A model generated the notes under the pieces. That model was not told the origin of the DNA. It worked only from the letters and a program-made list of their open reading frames with translations, and searched no databases. 64,000 nucleotides of DNA from Comamonadaceae bacterium (GTDB lineage: Bacteria > Pseudomonadota > Gammaproteobacteria > Burkholderiales > Burkholderiaceae_C): NCBI GenBank assembly GCA_004144865.1, contig SEAY01000013.1:62001-126000 (forward strand). The letters run 5' to 3'. Shown in pieces: positions 18,196 through 27,277 of the stretch (position 1 is its first letter; every line of letters starts with the position of its first letter). The position numbers and the translations under genes were made by a program.

Positions 18196-19194
18196 ATGGC
18201 AGACACCAAGGGCATGGCGAAGACTTCCACGCGTTCGTTGTGGAAGGGCGCCATCACATTCGGGCTGGTGCACATCCCGATCGGCCTCTATTCGGCCACC
18301 GAGGAAAGCGACGTCGATTTTGACTGGCTCGACAGGCGCACGCTCGACCCCGTGGGCTACAAGCGGGTGAACAAGCGCACCGGCCGCGAGATCGGCAAGG
18401 ACGACATCGTCAAGGGCGTGGAATACGACAAGGGCAACTACGTGGTGCTCTCGGCCGACGAGATCTCCGAGGCCTACCCCCGCACCACCCAGACGATCGA
18501 GATCGAGACCTTCGTGGACATCCACGAGCTGCCCTTCGTCTACCTCGAGAAGCCCTACTACACCGCGCCGATCAACAAGGGCGAGAAGGTCTACGCGCTC
18601 CTGCGCGAGGCGCTGCGCGACACCGGCAAGGCCGCCATCGGCCGGGTGGTGATCCGCAGCAAGCAGCACCTGGCGGTGGTGCTGCCCTGCGGCCCGGCGC
18701 TGGTGCTGAACCTGCTGCGCTGGGGCGGCGAGATCCGCTCGTGGGACGACCTGCCGCTGCCCAAGGAAGGCAAGAGCGCCGCCGGCATCCGCGACGCCGA
18801 GATGAAGATGGCGCGCCAGCTGATCGACGACATGAGCGGCCACTGGAGCGCGCAGGATTTCCGCGACGACTTCCACAAGGCCATCATGAAGCTGGTGGAA
18901 GCGAAGGCGAAGGCCGGCGAGACCGCCACCGTGGAGCCGCTGGAGGAAGCGCCCGAGGCCCAGGGCGCCGACGTGATCGACCTCACCGAGCTGCTTCGGC
19001 GCAGCCTGCGCGGCGGCGCGAAGGCGCCTGCGGCCGAAAGCCAGTCGGCGCCGCCGCGGGCACCGGCCAGGAAAACCGCCGCGCGCAAACCGGCGCAGGA
19101 GCGCGCCGTGGCGTCATCGGGCAGCCGCAAGCGCAGTTCGGCGAAGAAGGCTCCGGCCAAGAAGGCCGCCGCCCGCGCCAGGCGCGCCGCGTAA
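18196..19194 (+). CDS. ku: Non-homologous end-joining protein Ku
   Basis: A 332-residue bacterial Ku homologue, which binds DNA ends as a homodimer and recruits LigD. The Ku core (about residues 10-260) starts with SLWKGAITFGLVHIPIGLYSA and includes KRVNKRTGREIGKDDIVKG, YLEKPYYTAP and VVLPCGPALVLNLLRW. The C-terminus (about 280-332) is a Lys/Ala/Arg-rich histone H1-like tail, common in longer bacterial Ku proteins. The start is ATG 18196 with GGAAG upstream; the open frame continues 13 codons further without support. No ligD is in the window. Confidence 0.95.
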   Translation: MADTKGMAKTSTRSLWKGAITFGLVHIPIGLYSATEESDVDFDWLDRRTLDPVGYKRVNKRTGREIGKDDIVKGVEYDKGNYVVLSADEISEAYPRTTQTIEIETFVDIHELPFVYLEKPYYTAPINKGEKVYALLREALRDTGKAAIGRVVIRSKQHLAVVLPCGPALVLNLLRWGGEIRSWDDLPLPKEGKSAAGIRDAEMKMARQLIDDMSGHWSAQDFRDDFHKAIMKLVEAKAKAGETATVEPLEEAPEAQGADVIDLTELLRRSLRGGAKAPAAESQSAPPRAPARKTAARKPAQERAVASSGSRKRSSAKKAPAKKAAARARRAA

Positions 19195-19207
19195 GCAGGA
19201 CACCGAG

Positions 19208-19714
19208 ATGGACACGACGACCTACCTGGCCGCTTGGCTCATCGCTGCGCTGGTGGCGATCGGCTTCCTGAGCTGGCTGCTCGCGCGCTACCGGCGGCGC
19301 CAGGACCTGCGCAGGCAGCACGCGCAGCGGCTGCTCCAGGCGCTGCAGCGTTATTCCGACTGGATCTGCGCGCAGCGCCTGGCCACCGTCTTCCAGGGCG
19401 AGGGGGCCGAGGCGGCCGAGGCGCTGGACGAAGCCTGCACCATCCGCCTGGCCTGGTTCCCCGACCTCGCCGGCGACATGGCTGAACTGCTGGCCGTGCA
19501 CAACCGCATCCTGCACTTCCTCTCGACGCAGCAGGCCCTGTGGCTGCGCGATCCCGAACACTGGCTGGAGTCCGAGCACGACAAGCGTTTCCTCGCGCTG
19601 TGGCGGCAGCACCGCTTCGCGCTGCAGGCGCTGCTGTCCAGGCTGGAGCAGGCCACGAGCGTCCGCATCGAAACGACCCAGGCGCCGCCCCGGCGCCAAT
19701 CCACCTATGCATGA
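19208..19714 (+). CDS. Hypothetical single-pass membrane protein
   Basis: A 168-residue protein with one N-terminal transmembrane helix (about residues 5-27, YLAAWLIAALVAIGFLSWLL) and a cytoplasmic arginine-rich flank. The remainder is alpha-helical and soluble, with a tryptophan-rich region (SDWICAQRL, RLAWFPDLAGDM, ALWLRDPEHWLESEH). I recognise no family. It begins 13 bp after ku, and the BON-domain gene follows 28 bp later, so the three may form an operon. Confidence 0.7.
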   Translation: MDTTTYLAAWLIAALVAIGFLSWLLARYRRRQDLRRQHAQRLLQALQRYSDWICAQRLATVFQGEGAEAAEALDEACTIRLAWFPDLAGDMAELLAVHNRILHFLSTQQALWLRDPEHWLESEHDKRFLALWRQHRFALQALLSRLEQATSVRIETTQAPPRRQSTYA

Positions 19715-19742
19715 AACCCCCAACCCCCAAGCGGAGGACGCG

Positions 19743-20210
19743 ATGAACAGGCCTCTGGGCACTTTGGGCGCCGTGGCGGCGGGCGCGCTCGCGATGTACT
19801 ACCTGGATCCGGAACTGGGCGCGCGGCGGCGGGCGCTGCTGGCCGACCTGGTCCGCACCGGCCTGCCCGGCGGCGATCGCGGCCTCGTGCGCTCGCGGGG
19901 ACGGCTGCGCGCCAACCATCCGCGGCCCGCGCTCGCCATCGATCCCCAGGACGACGCGGAACTGCGCGACCGCGTGCAATCGAGGCTAGGACGCATGGTG
20001 AGCCACCCGCGCGCGATCCACGTGAGCGTCGAGGCGGGCGTGGTGCGCCTGAGTGGCCGCGTGCTCGCCAAGGAACACGACGGCCTGCTCGAGCAGCTGC
20101 GGCAGATGCCGGGCGTGCAGAGGGTGGTGGACGGCATGAGCGCGCACGACAAGCCGCAGGAGATCGCCCTGCGGCCGGAACCCGTTTCGCTCGCGGCCGC
20201 GACCCGGTAG
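19743..20210 (+). CDS. BON-domain protein
   Basis: A 155-residue protein with a short hydrophobic N-terminus ([20 protein letters not shown], YtxH-like) followed by a BON domain at about residues 75-140. The BON pattern is seen in LRDRVQSRLGRMVSHPRAIHV, VEAGVVRLSGRVLAKEH and LRQMPGVQRVVDGMSAHD. BON domains bind phospholipid or peptidoglycan-associated targets in envelope-stress proteins such as OsmY. The ATG at 19743 is preferred because GGAGG lies 6 bases upstream; an in-frame ATG at 19707 would overlap the upstream gene. Confidence 0.85.
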   Translation: MNRPLGTLGAVAAGALAMYYLDPELGARRRALLADLVRTGLPGGDRGLVRSRGRLRANHPRPALAIDPQDDAELRDRVQSRLGRMVSHPRAIHVSVEAGVVRLSGRVLAKEHDGLLEQLRQMPGVQRVVDGMSAHDKPQEIALRPEPVSLAAATR

Positions 20211-20234
20211 GATCGGCGGCACCGCGCCGCCGCC

Positions 20235-20516
20235 ATGACCATTTCCGTGAAGCGACTCACCGCCCTCGCCACCGTCGCAGCGATCCTGCTGCTGGGGTTG
20301 TCGATCTATCTCCGGTCCTGGGGCGGCGTGGCCCTCGTGATCGTCACGGCGGGCGGGTTCTTCTGGTACCGGGTGCAGGTGGCGCGCGGCGAGGAGGCAG
20401 AGCGCTTCTTCGGCGATGCCGGCGAGGACACGCGGCTCACCAGCTTCCAGGCCGGATCGCCGAGCGAGATGCCGGTGGATCGCGCCGGCGACGCCGGCGG
20501 CGACACGCGGCATTGA
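20235..20516 (+). CDS. Small membrane protein, hypothetical
   Basis: A 93-residue protein with two closely spaced hydrophobic segments (about residues 6-25 and 29-44: LTALATVAAILLLGLSIYL and GGVALVIVTAGGFFWY) and an acidic, flexible C-terminal tail. No family recognised. It follows the BON-domain gene by 24 bp on the same strand and is the last member of the stress-type gene run that begins at the KGG gene. Confidence 0.65.
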   Translation: MTISVKRLTALATVAAILLLGLSIYLRSWGGVALVIVTAGGFFWYRVQVARGEEAERFFGDAGEDTRLTSFQAGSPSEMPVDRAGDAGGDTRH

Positions 20517-20608
20517 TCAGTCACTCCGGCTGGCCCTAAAGCCGGCTGCGCGCCGACCCCGCCGCCCGGGGCTCGCCTACACACCGGTCCAGCTGGGGCA
20601 CCTAAGTT

Positions 20609-20636
20609 GGTGTCATTCAGTAAACACCGGAGGTGT
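20609..20636 (+). promoter_or_regulatory. Candidate competing hairpins over a ribosome binding site
   Basis: ACACC (20624-20628) can pair with GGTGT downstream (20632-20636), which would bury the GGAGG at 20629-20633. It can instead pair with the GGTGT upstream (20609-20613), leaving the site open. The stems are only 5 bp, so this could be coincidence. No known riboswitch family is recognised. Confidence 0.25.
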
Positions 20637-20638
20637 CC

Positions 20639-21724
20639 ATGAAAACCAAGCTTCGTTCCACCGTGGCCGCGGCCATGCTGCTCGCCCCGCTGGCCGGCGC
20701 CTTCATCGCCGAGCCGGTGGCCGCGCAGCAGCGCGCCGCCCAGCCCTCGGTCCGCAACATGTCGATCAACTCCGACGCCGGCCTGTCGCCAGGCGCGACG
20801 TTGCGCGTCCAGGTGAACGCCAGCCCCAACGCGCGGCGCGGCAACGTCACGCTCGGCGAGAGCGGCGTGAGCATCCCGCTGCGGCAGCAGTCGCCGGGCA
20901 ATTACACCGGCTCGTACGTCGTGCGCCGCGCCGACCGCATCGACCCGACGCAGCTGATGACGGCCCGCCTCACCTACGGGGAGCGCAGCTACTCGCGCCA
21001 GTTCAACTTCCCGCCCGCCTTCCAGGCGCTGGCCATGGGCAACGCGCCCCAGGGCGACCGCCAGGCACGCCGCGATGAGCGCGCGCCGCAGATCACCGAC
21101 CTGACGCCGTCCAACGGCGAGCAGGTGGGCGACCGCCGCAACACGCGCATCTCCGCGCGCATCGACGACGAAGGCAGCGGCATCGACGCGGATTCCGTGC
21201 GCCTGCGCCTGAACGGGCGCGACGTCACCGCGGATACGCGCGTGAACGACAACCGCGTGGTGTTCCGCGACGACCTCGACCCGGGGCGCTACACCGCCGA
21301 AGTGACGGTGCGCGACCGCGCCGGCAATGCATCGACCAAGGCGTGGACCTTCGACGTGGAGGAGGACCGCAACCGCCGCAACGACCGCTACAGCGGCTCC
21401 GGGCCGCTGCCGCTGGAGCTGACGAGCCTCAGCAACAACATGGTGGTGGACGCGCGCGGCAACCTGGAGATCAAGGGCCGCACCGTGCCGAACGCCACCG
21501 TGCGTGTGCGCATCGATTCCGTGGCCAGCGCCGCGGGGATGTTCGGCGTGGCCATGCCGGTGGCCGACCACACCGTGCAGGCCGACCGCAACGGCTGGTT
21601 CGGCCTGACCGTCTCCCCGCGCGGCCTGCCGGTGCCGGGCAGCCGCTACGACGTGCGGGTGACGTCGACCAGCGGCAGCGAAACCGCCGAAGAGCGCCTG
21701 ACCCTGATCCAGCGCCAGGGCTGA
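20639..21724 (+). CDS. Secreted protein with Ig-like domains
   Basis: A 361-residue exported protein. A Sec signal peptide ends near residue 30 (AEPVAAQQRAAQ). It is followed by an Arg/Asn-rich beta domain (about 35-140), a bacterial Ig-like domain (about 145-240: ITDLTPSNGEQVGDRRNTRI, SGIDADSVRLRLNGRDVT, YTAEVTVRDRAGNASTKAW) and a second beta domain (about 255-361). SGIDADSVRLRLNG and VRDRAGN are typical of Big/cadherin-like modules of cell-surface proteins. The ligand is unknown. The start is ATG 20639 with GGAGG 5 bases before; GTG 20633 is in frame but overlaps that site. Confidence 0.75.
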   Translation: MKTKLRSTVAAAMLLAPLAGAFIAEPVAAQQRAAQPSVRNMSINSDAGLSPGATLRVQVNASPNARRGNVTLGESGVSIPLRQQSPGNYTGSYVVRRADRIDPTQLMTARLTYGERSYSRQFNFPPAFQALAMGNAPQGDRQARRDERAPQITDLTPSNGEQVGDRRNTRISARIDDEGSGIDADSVRLRLNGRDVTADTRVNDNRVVFRDDLDPGRYTAEVTVRDRAGNASTKAWTFDVEEDRNRRNDRYSGSGPLPLELTSLSNNMVVDARGNLEIKGRTVPNATVRVRIDSVASAAGMFGVAMPVADHTVQADRNGWFGLTVSPRGLPVPGSRYDVRVTSTSGSETAEERLTLIQRQG

Positions 21725-21741
21725 CGCCCCGCCGCCCTGCC

Positions 21742-21767
21742 AGCCCCGCCCCGGCGGGGCTTTTTTT
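21742..21767 (+). terminator. Intrinsic terminator
   Basis: AGCCCCGCC (21742-21750) pairs with GGCGGGGCT (21753-21761) around a two-base spacer (in RNA the inner pairs open to a larger loop), followed by an uninterrupted T-run through 21767. It lies 18 bp after the stop of the secreted Ig-like protein gene and is the clearest Rho-independent terminator in this part of the window. Confidence 0.9.
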
Positions 21768-21865
21768 CGCGCCAGCCCCGCAGTTACCCGTTGCAACAAA
21801 AGTCACGGCCACCCCCTTGCGGCAAGATGAGCGGTTCACTTGGGCTCCTGAACGGGCGTGCAAAC

Positions 21866-21883
21866 TCTGACGCAACCGTCAGA
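21866..21883. promoter_or_regulatory. Short inverted repeat upstream of a secreted-protein gene
   Basis: TCTGACG (21866-21872), CAAC spacer, CGTCAGA (21877-21883): a perfect 7-bp inverted repeat 35 bp before the start codon at 21918. It could be an operator or a small leader hairpin. No regulator is identifiable from it. Confidence 0.35.
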
Positions 21884-21917
21884 TACTTCTTGCAACACTT
21901 GTGACACGGAGCGGCCC

Positions 21918-22376
21918 ATGCGACACACAGCCCGGATCCCGACCCTCGGCGCCCAGCACCTGCGTGCCGCGGCGCTGGCAGCGGCCGCCGCCGTCACCAT
22001 CGCCTTCGCAGGCCCCGCGATCGCCAACCCGGCCCAGGCCGCGGCCGATCGCCAGTTTGCCCAGGCCGTCCAATTCCACAAGGAGGGCCGCCACGCGCCC
22101 GCCTTCGGCCTCTTCATCGACCTGGCCAACCGGGGCGACGTGGACGCGGCGCGGATCGCGCTGTTCATGCACCAGTACGGCCCGATGCTTTACGGCAAGC
22201 ACTGGGAGGCGGGCCGCGAGGACGTGGAGTACTGGACGACCCTGGTGCGCAACAGCAGCGTGGCAGGTCGGCAGCAACCGGATTTCGTGCCGCTGGCCGT
22301 CGTGGCCAAGGGCAAGCATGTCAAGCAGGTGCGCGCACCGGCCCGGCCGGTCACGGGCGAACTGGGGAATCGATAA
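21918..22376 (+). CDS. Secreted hypothetical protein (Sel1-like region)
   Basis: A 152-residue protein with an N-terminal signal segment (about residues 15-38, RAAALAAAAAVTIAFAGPAIA). The mature part contains QFAQAVQFHKEGRHAPAFGL, IDLANRGDVDAARIALFMHQYG, which resembles a single TPR/Sel1-like helical hairpin found in small secreted proteins of Comamonadaceae. LYGKHWEAGREDVEYW follows. Function unknown. The ATG at 21918 is chosen because GGAG precedes it and the signal peptide starts there. It is bounded by strong terminators on both sides, so it is a single-gene transcript. Confidence 0.75.
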   Translation: MRHTARIPTLGAQHLRAAALAAAAAVTIAFAGPAIANPAQAAADRQFAQAVQFHKEGRHAPAFGLFIDLANRGDVDAARIALFMHQYGPMLYGKHWEAGREDVEYWTTLVRNSSVAGRQQPDFVPLAVVAKGKHVKQVRAPARPVTGELGNR

Positions 22377-22435
22377 GCAAGCGGATGTCGTTTTGGGGAA
22401 CGGGCCCTGTTGCAAGCGGGGTCCTTTGGGTGGGA

Positions 22436-22463
22436 AGCCCGGCGAAAGCCGGGCTCTTTTTTT
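22436..22463 (+). terminator. Intrinsic terminator
   Basis: AGCCCGGC (22436-22443), GAAA tetraloop, GCCGGGCT (22448-22455), then C and seven T. A classic Rho-independent terminator 60 bp after the stop of the Sel1-like secreted protein gene. Confidence 0.92.
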
Positions 22464-22541
22464 GCGGCGTGTGTCCGGAAACGAGTTGTGTTTCACGGTG
22501 TAACGGGGAATAATCCGGCGCCTGGGAGCCAGGAGGGAGCC

Positions 22542-22763
22542 ATGAGACTGAATGCTTGCGAGTGCCGTTCCGAGCACTACAGCCGCGTGCGGCGAAGCAT
22601 GTGGATGCGCGCGCTCTTTCCCGCACGGCGGCTGTATCACTGCCTGGGCTGCAACGAGATCCTGTTCATCAAGCCGGTGCCCGACGAGACCGCCCCGTTC
22701 GGGGACACGGCGCCGCAATTGCAGCTGGCGGAGGACCAAGGCACGCGGCGTTCCGCGGCCTGA
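22542..22763 (+). CDS. Small protein with paired cysteines, possible zinc ribbon
   Basis: A 73-residue protein. Two cysteine pairs, NACEC (residues 4-8) and YHCLGCNEILF (about 35-45), are separated by a basic, aromatic stretch (RRSMWMRALFPARRLYH) and look like the knuckles of a zinc ribbon. The remaining C-terminus is acidic and probably disordered. I recognise no named family. The ATG at 22542 has a very strong ribosome site (AGGAGGGAG) and follows a terminator, so it should have its own promoter. Confidence 0.75.
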   Translation: MRLNACECRSEHYSRVRRSMWMRALFPARRLYHCLGCNEILFIKPVPDETAPFGDTAPQLQLAEDQGTRRSAA

Positions 22764-22825
22764 CGGCCTGCTTCGTTGCCCTGAACCGGTAGCTCCGCAG
22801 TCCGCGCATCCCGAGCGGCAGCCGC

Positions 22826-23542
22826 TCAGGTGTCCTCGAAATATTCAGGATGCTCGCGGTGGATCGCTTCCAGGTATTCGAGCGGAGAGTGGATGTGCAC
22901 CCGCATGACGCGGCTGGCCGCACGGGCATCGCCTTGGGCGATCGCCTCGGCGATCGCGCGGTGATGATCGACTGCGATCCGGGGTGAGCCCACCGCGGGA
23001 ATCGCGAGGTGCCGGACGCGGTTCATCCCCAGCCGCGCCAGCCGCAACGCAGGCCACGCATGCGGATGGCCGGCAAGCTCCAGGATGCAGTGGTGGAACT
23101 CCTCGTCGGTGGCGAGGTGCTCGGTGTAGTCGCCACGTGCCTGCGCGCGCGCCTGGCGCTGCACGATGCGGGCGAGTTCGCGCCGCTGCGCCTGCGGCGC
23201 CCTGGCCGCCAGTTCGGCGGCACGGCATTCGATCGCTTCGCGCACGAAGATCGCGTCGGCGATGCGGCCGCGGTGCAGGCGGGCAACATAGGTGCCGCGC
23301 TGCGGCGCCGATTCCAGCAGCCCTTCCATCACCAACCGGCGAAAGGCCTCGCGGACGGGGGCGCGGCTGATCTCGAGCTGCTCGGAGACCGACTGTTCCG
23401 ACAGCGCCATGCCGGGCACGAAGGTGCAGTCGAGGATCGCGCCGCGCAAGGTCTGGTAGGCGCTGCGGCCGATGGCCCCGCGTTGCTCGCCGGGCGCGGC
23501 GGCGGGCGCGAGTAAGGGAATCTGCGGACGGGAACGGGCCAT
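22826..23542 (-). CDS. GntR-family transcriptional regulator (FadR/FCD subfamily)
   Basis: A 238-residue regulator. The N-terminal winged helix (about residues 25-90) includes SAYQTLRGAILDCTFVPGMA, SEQLEISRAPVREAFRRL and GLLESAPQRGTYVARL. The C-terminal FCD ligand domain (about 100-235) has metal-binding-type residues in ATDEEFHHCILELAGH and VDHHRAIAEAIAQGD. Such regulators usually respond to an organic acid. It is divergent from the Bug receptor/dehydratase/aldolase genes, and the perfect palindrome GGATACTAGTATCC lies between them. It is the likely local regulator of that catabolic operon. Confidence 0.93.
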   Translation of the reverse strand: MARSRPQIPLLAPAAAPGEQRGAIGRSAYQTLRGAILDCTFVPGMALSEQSVSEQLEISRAPVREAFRRLVMEGLLESAPQRGTYVARLHRGRIADAIFVREAIECRAAELAARAPQAQRRELARIVQRQARAQARGDYTEHLATDEEFHHCILELAGHPHAWPALRLARLGMNRVRHLAIPAVGSPRIAVDHHRAIAEAIAQGDARAASRVMRVHIHSPLEYLEAIHREHPEYFEDT

Positions 23543-23552
23543 GGGCTAAGTA

Positions 23553-23566
23553 GGATACTAGTATCC
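23553..23566. promoter_or_regulatory. Perfect palindrome, probable GntR operator
   Basis: GGATACTAGTATCC is a perfect 14-bp palindrome 11 bp from the GntR gene start (23542) and 25 bp from the Bug receptor start (23591). Its position between divergent regulator and target genes, and a core of the type ATAC..GTAT, fit FCD-type GntR operators. Function is inferred. Confidence 0.7.
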
Positions 23567-23590
23567 GCAACGGTGTGATTGGAAGAAACC

Positions 23591-24606
23591 ATGACCCAAC
23601 GAATCATCCTCAAGCTTGCACTGGCGATCGCCGCGGTGTGCGCCCTGCCCTTGCCGGCACTCGCGCAGGCGCAGGCCGACTATCCGAGCAAGCCCATCAA
23701 GCTGATTTCGCCCTTTCCCGCCGGCGGCACCAGCGACGTGATGGCGCGCATGCTGGCCGAGGAGCTGGGCAAGCAGCTCAAGCAGCCGGTGCTGGTGGAA
23801 AACGTGGGTGGCGCCGGCGGCGTCATCGGCACGGACCGCGCGCTCAAGATGCCGGCCGACGGCTACACGCTGATCCAGACCGGGGTGGGGCAGAACGCGG
23901 TGGCCCACGGCATCAACTCCAAGGTGCCGTACCACTCGAACAATGATTTCATCCACCTCACGCAGGTGCACTCCGGTCCGAACGTGCTGGTGGCGCACCC
24001 GACCGCCCCCTTCAATACGTTCCAGGAATTCCTGGCCTATGGCCGCGCCCATCCCGGCAAGCTGAACTACGGCTACACGCCGGCGGCATCGGGCCACATG
24101 GCGATGGAGCTGCTCAAGCAGACAGCGAGCACCTGCGCCGGCGCGAAGAAGGAAGACTGCAAGCCGCTCTTCATGGTCGGCATTCCGTACCGCGGTGGTG
24201 GCCCGATGATGACCGACCTCCTGGGTGGCCAGATCCCGGTGATGTTCATCAACCAGGACGTCGCCCTGCAGCACGTCAAGGCCGGCAAGCTCAAGGCGCT
24301 GGCGGTGAGCAGCCTGCAACGCAATCCGCTGTACCCGGACGTGCCGACCATTGACGAGGCGGGCTTCCCCGGCTTCAGCGCACTGTCGTGGTCCGGCATC
24401 TCGGTGGCCAAGGGCACGCCCAAGTCTGTCGTGGACAAGCTCGAAGCCGCGATCGTGGCCGCGATGAATTCGCCGGCCATCCGCCAGCGCATGGAGTCGC
24501 AGGGATTCGTCGTCCCGGCGCAAGGTTCGGCGGCCTATACGCGTTTCGTCGCCGGCGAACTCGATCGCTGGGTGCGCGTCATCAAGGTGGCCGGCATCAA
24601 GGAAGA

Positions 24607-24610
<4 letters not shown>
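23591..24610 (+). CDS. Bug/TctC-family tripartite transporter solute-binding protein
   Basis: A 339-residue periplasmic binding protein of the Bug family (TTT transporter TctC type), which captures carboxylates or related small molecules. A signal peptide ends at ALPLPALAQAQA. The hallmark YPSKPIKLISPFPAGGTSD and ADGYTLIQTG follow; PYRGGGPMMTDLLGGQI and AGKLKALAVSS are later family motifs. The start is ATG 23591 with GGAAG upstream. Membrane subunits TctA/TctB are absent here, as is common for Bug proteins. Its stop overlaps the ATG of the dehydratase (ATGA), tying it to sugar-acid use. Confidence 0.93.
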
Positions 24611-26200
<1,590 letters not shown>

Positions 26201-26205
26201 AGAAG

Positions 26206-26922
26206 ATGCCTTTGAAACCCGAAACGAAATCCCTGCTGATGGGCGTGAGCACGGCCACGCTGTGCACCGCGCTGTTCAAGCGCGGCCTGCGCAACCAGTT
26301 CATCCAGGACGTCCGGCCGCTGAACGACAAGCTGCCGAACATGGTGGGCGAGGCCTTCACGCTGCGCTACATCCCGGCCCGCGAAGACCTGAACCCGATC
26401 GGCGTCTTCCTCGATCGCAGCCATCCGCAGCGCGTCGCCGTGGAGCAGTGCCCGCCCGGTGCGGTGCTGGTGTTCGACAGCCGCCGCAACGCGCGGGCCG
26501 CCTCGGCGGGCGCGATCCTCGTGTCGCGCCTGATGGTGCGCGGCTGCGCCGGCGTCGTCACCGACGGCGGCTTCCGCGACTCGCCCGAAATCGCCGCACT
26601 GTCCTTTCCGGCCTACCACCAGCGCCCCAGCGCGCCGACCAACCTCACGCAGCACCAGGCGCTGGACATCAACGTGCCGATCGGCTGCGGCGACGCGCCG
26701 GTGTTTCCGGGCGACGTCATGGTGGGCGACCGGGAGGGAGTCGTCGTCATTCCGGCCGGCATCGCGGACGAGGTGGCGCAGGAGGCGGCGGAGATGACGG
26801 TGTTCGAGGACTTCGTGAGCGAGCAGGTGCTGGCGGGGCGCAGCATTCTGGGGCTCTATCCGGCGACGGATCCGCGGGCGAAGGAGGAGTTTGCGGCGTG
26901 GCGCAAGGTTAAGGGGCGCTGA
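26206..26922 (+). CDS. RraA-family protein (4-hydroxy-4-methyl-2-oxoglutarate aldolase / dehydratase-associated)
   Basis: A 238-residue RraA-fold protein. The active-site signature GVVTDGGFRDSPE lies at about residues 121-133, and the divalent-metal region follows. Family members include HMG/CHA aldolases and RNase E inhibitors; catabolic members sit next to sugar-acid dehydratases, as here. GCGDAPVFPGDVMVGDREGV is the typical second conserved block. It begins 5 bp after the broken dehydratase. Together with the Bug receptor and GntR regulator it suggests uptake and cleavage of an aldonic acid; the exact substrate is unknown. Confidence 0.88.
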   Translation: MPLKPETKSLLMGVSTATLCTALFKRGLRNQFIQDVRPLNDKLPNMVGEAFTLRYIPAREDLNPIGVFLDRSHPQRVAVEQCPPGAVLVFDSRRNARAASAGAILVSRLMVRGCAGVVTDGGFRDSPEIAALSFPAYHQRPSAPTNLTQHQALDINVPIGCGDAPVFPGDVMVGDREGVVVIPAGIADEVAQEAAEMTVFEDFVSEQVLAGRSILGLYPATDPRAKEEFAAWRKVKGR

Positions 26923-27040
26923 AGCGTTCGACTGCGCTGGACGGGGATACCACCTGATCAACGGCAGTCGACGAGTCAATGAAGGACTGGGAGCAGTCCG
27001 GTCGGCCTTCCCCTCCAAAGCGACTGCGGCGGCCTCGAGG

Positions 27041-27083
27041 CAAAAGAACAAAGGGCCTTGATTTCTCAAGGCCCTTTGTTGTT
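27041..27083 (-). terminator. Terminator of the tRNA-Ser gene
   Basis: AACAAAGGGCCTTGA (27047-27061) and TCAAGGCCCTTTGTT (27066-27080) form a perfect 15-bp stem with a 4-base loop. Read on the minus strand it is followed by a T-rich stretch (TTCTTTTG), about 40 bp past the tRNA 3' end, which is the expected layout. On the plus strand it could also stop readthrough from the aldolase gene. Confidence 0.88.
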
Positions 27084-27118
27084 CGAGGAGCCTCTGTAGG
27101 CTTCTTTGGACTACGTCC

Positions 27119-27208
27119 TGGCGGAGCAGGAGGGATTCGAACCCTCGATACGGAGAACCGTATACCGGATTTCGAGTCCGGCGCATTCGACCACTCTGCC
27201 ACCGCTCC
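27119..27208 (-). tRNA. tRNA-Ser (anticodon CGA)
   Basis: A 90-base class II tRNA including an encoded CCA (27119-27121 on the complementary strand). The acceptor stem GGAGCGG pairs with CTGCTCC. The anticodon stem CCGGA/TCCGG encloses the loop CTCGAAA, giving anticodon CGA (27172-27174), which reads UCG. A long variable arm (TATACGGTTCTCCGTATC) and the GGTTCGAATCC T-loop confirm tRNA-Ser. A candidate -10 box lies upstream and a strong terminator downstream. Confidence 0.97.
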
Positions 27209-27239
27209 TGAATTCGGTTCGCGTGGTGCGAAGCCGGCG

Positions 27240-27245
27240 ATTTTA
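27240..27245 (-). promoter_or_regulatory. Candidate -10 element for tRNA-Ser
   Basis: TAAAAT on the minus strand, about 32 bp upstream of the tRNA 5' end, in an otherwise very GC-rich region. No convincing -35 hexamer at normal spacing was found, so the call rests on position and composition only. Confidence 0.35.
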
Positions 27246-27277
27246 GCACCAGCCCCGACAACCGGCCCGCCGACGCC

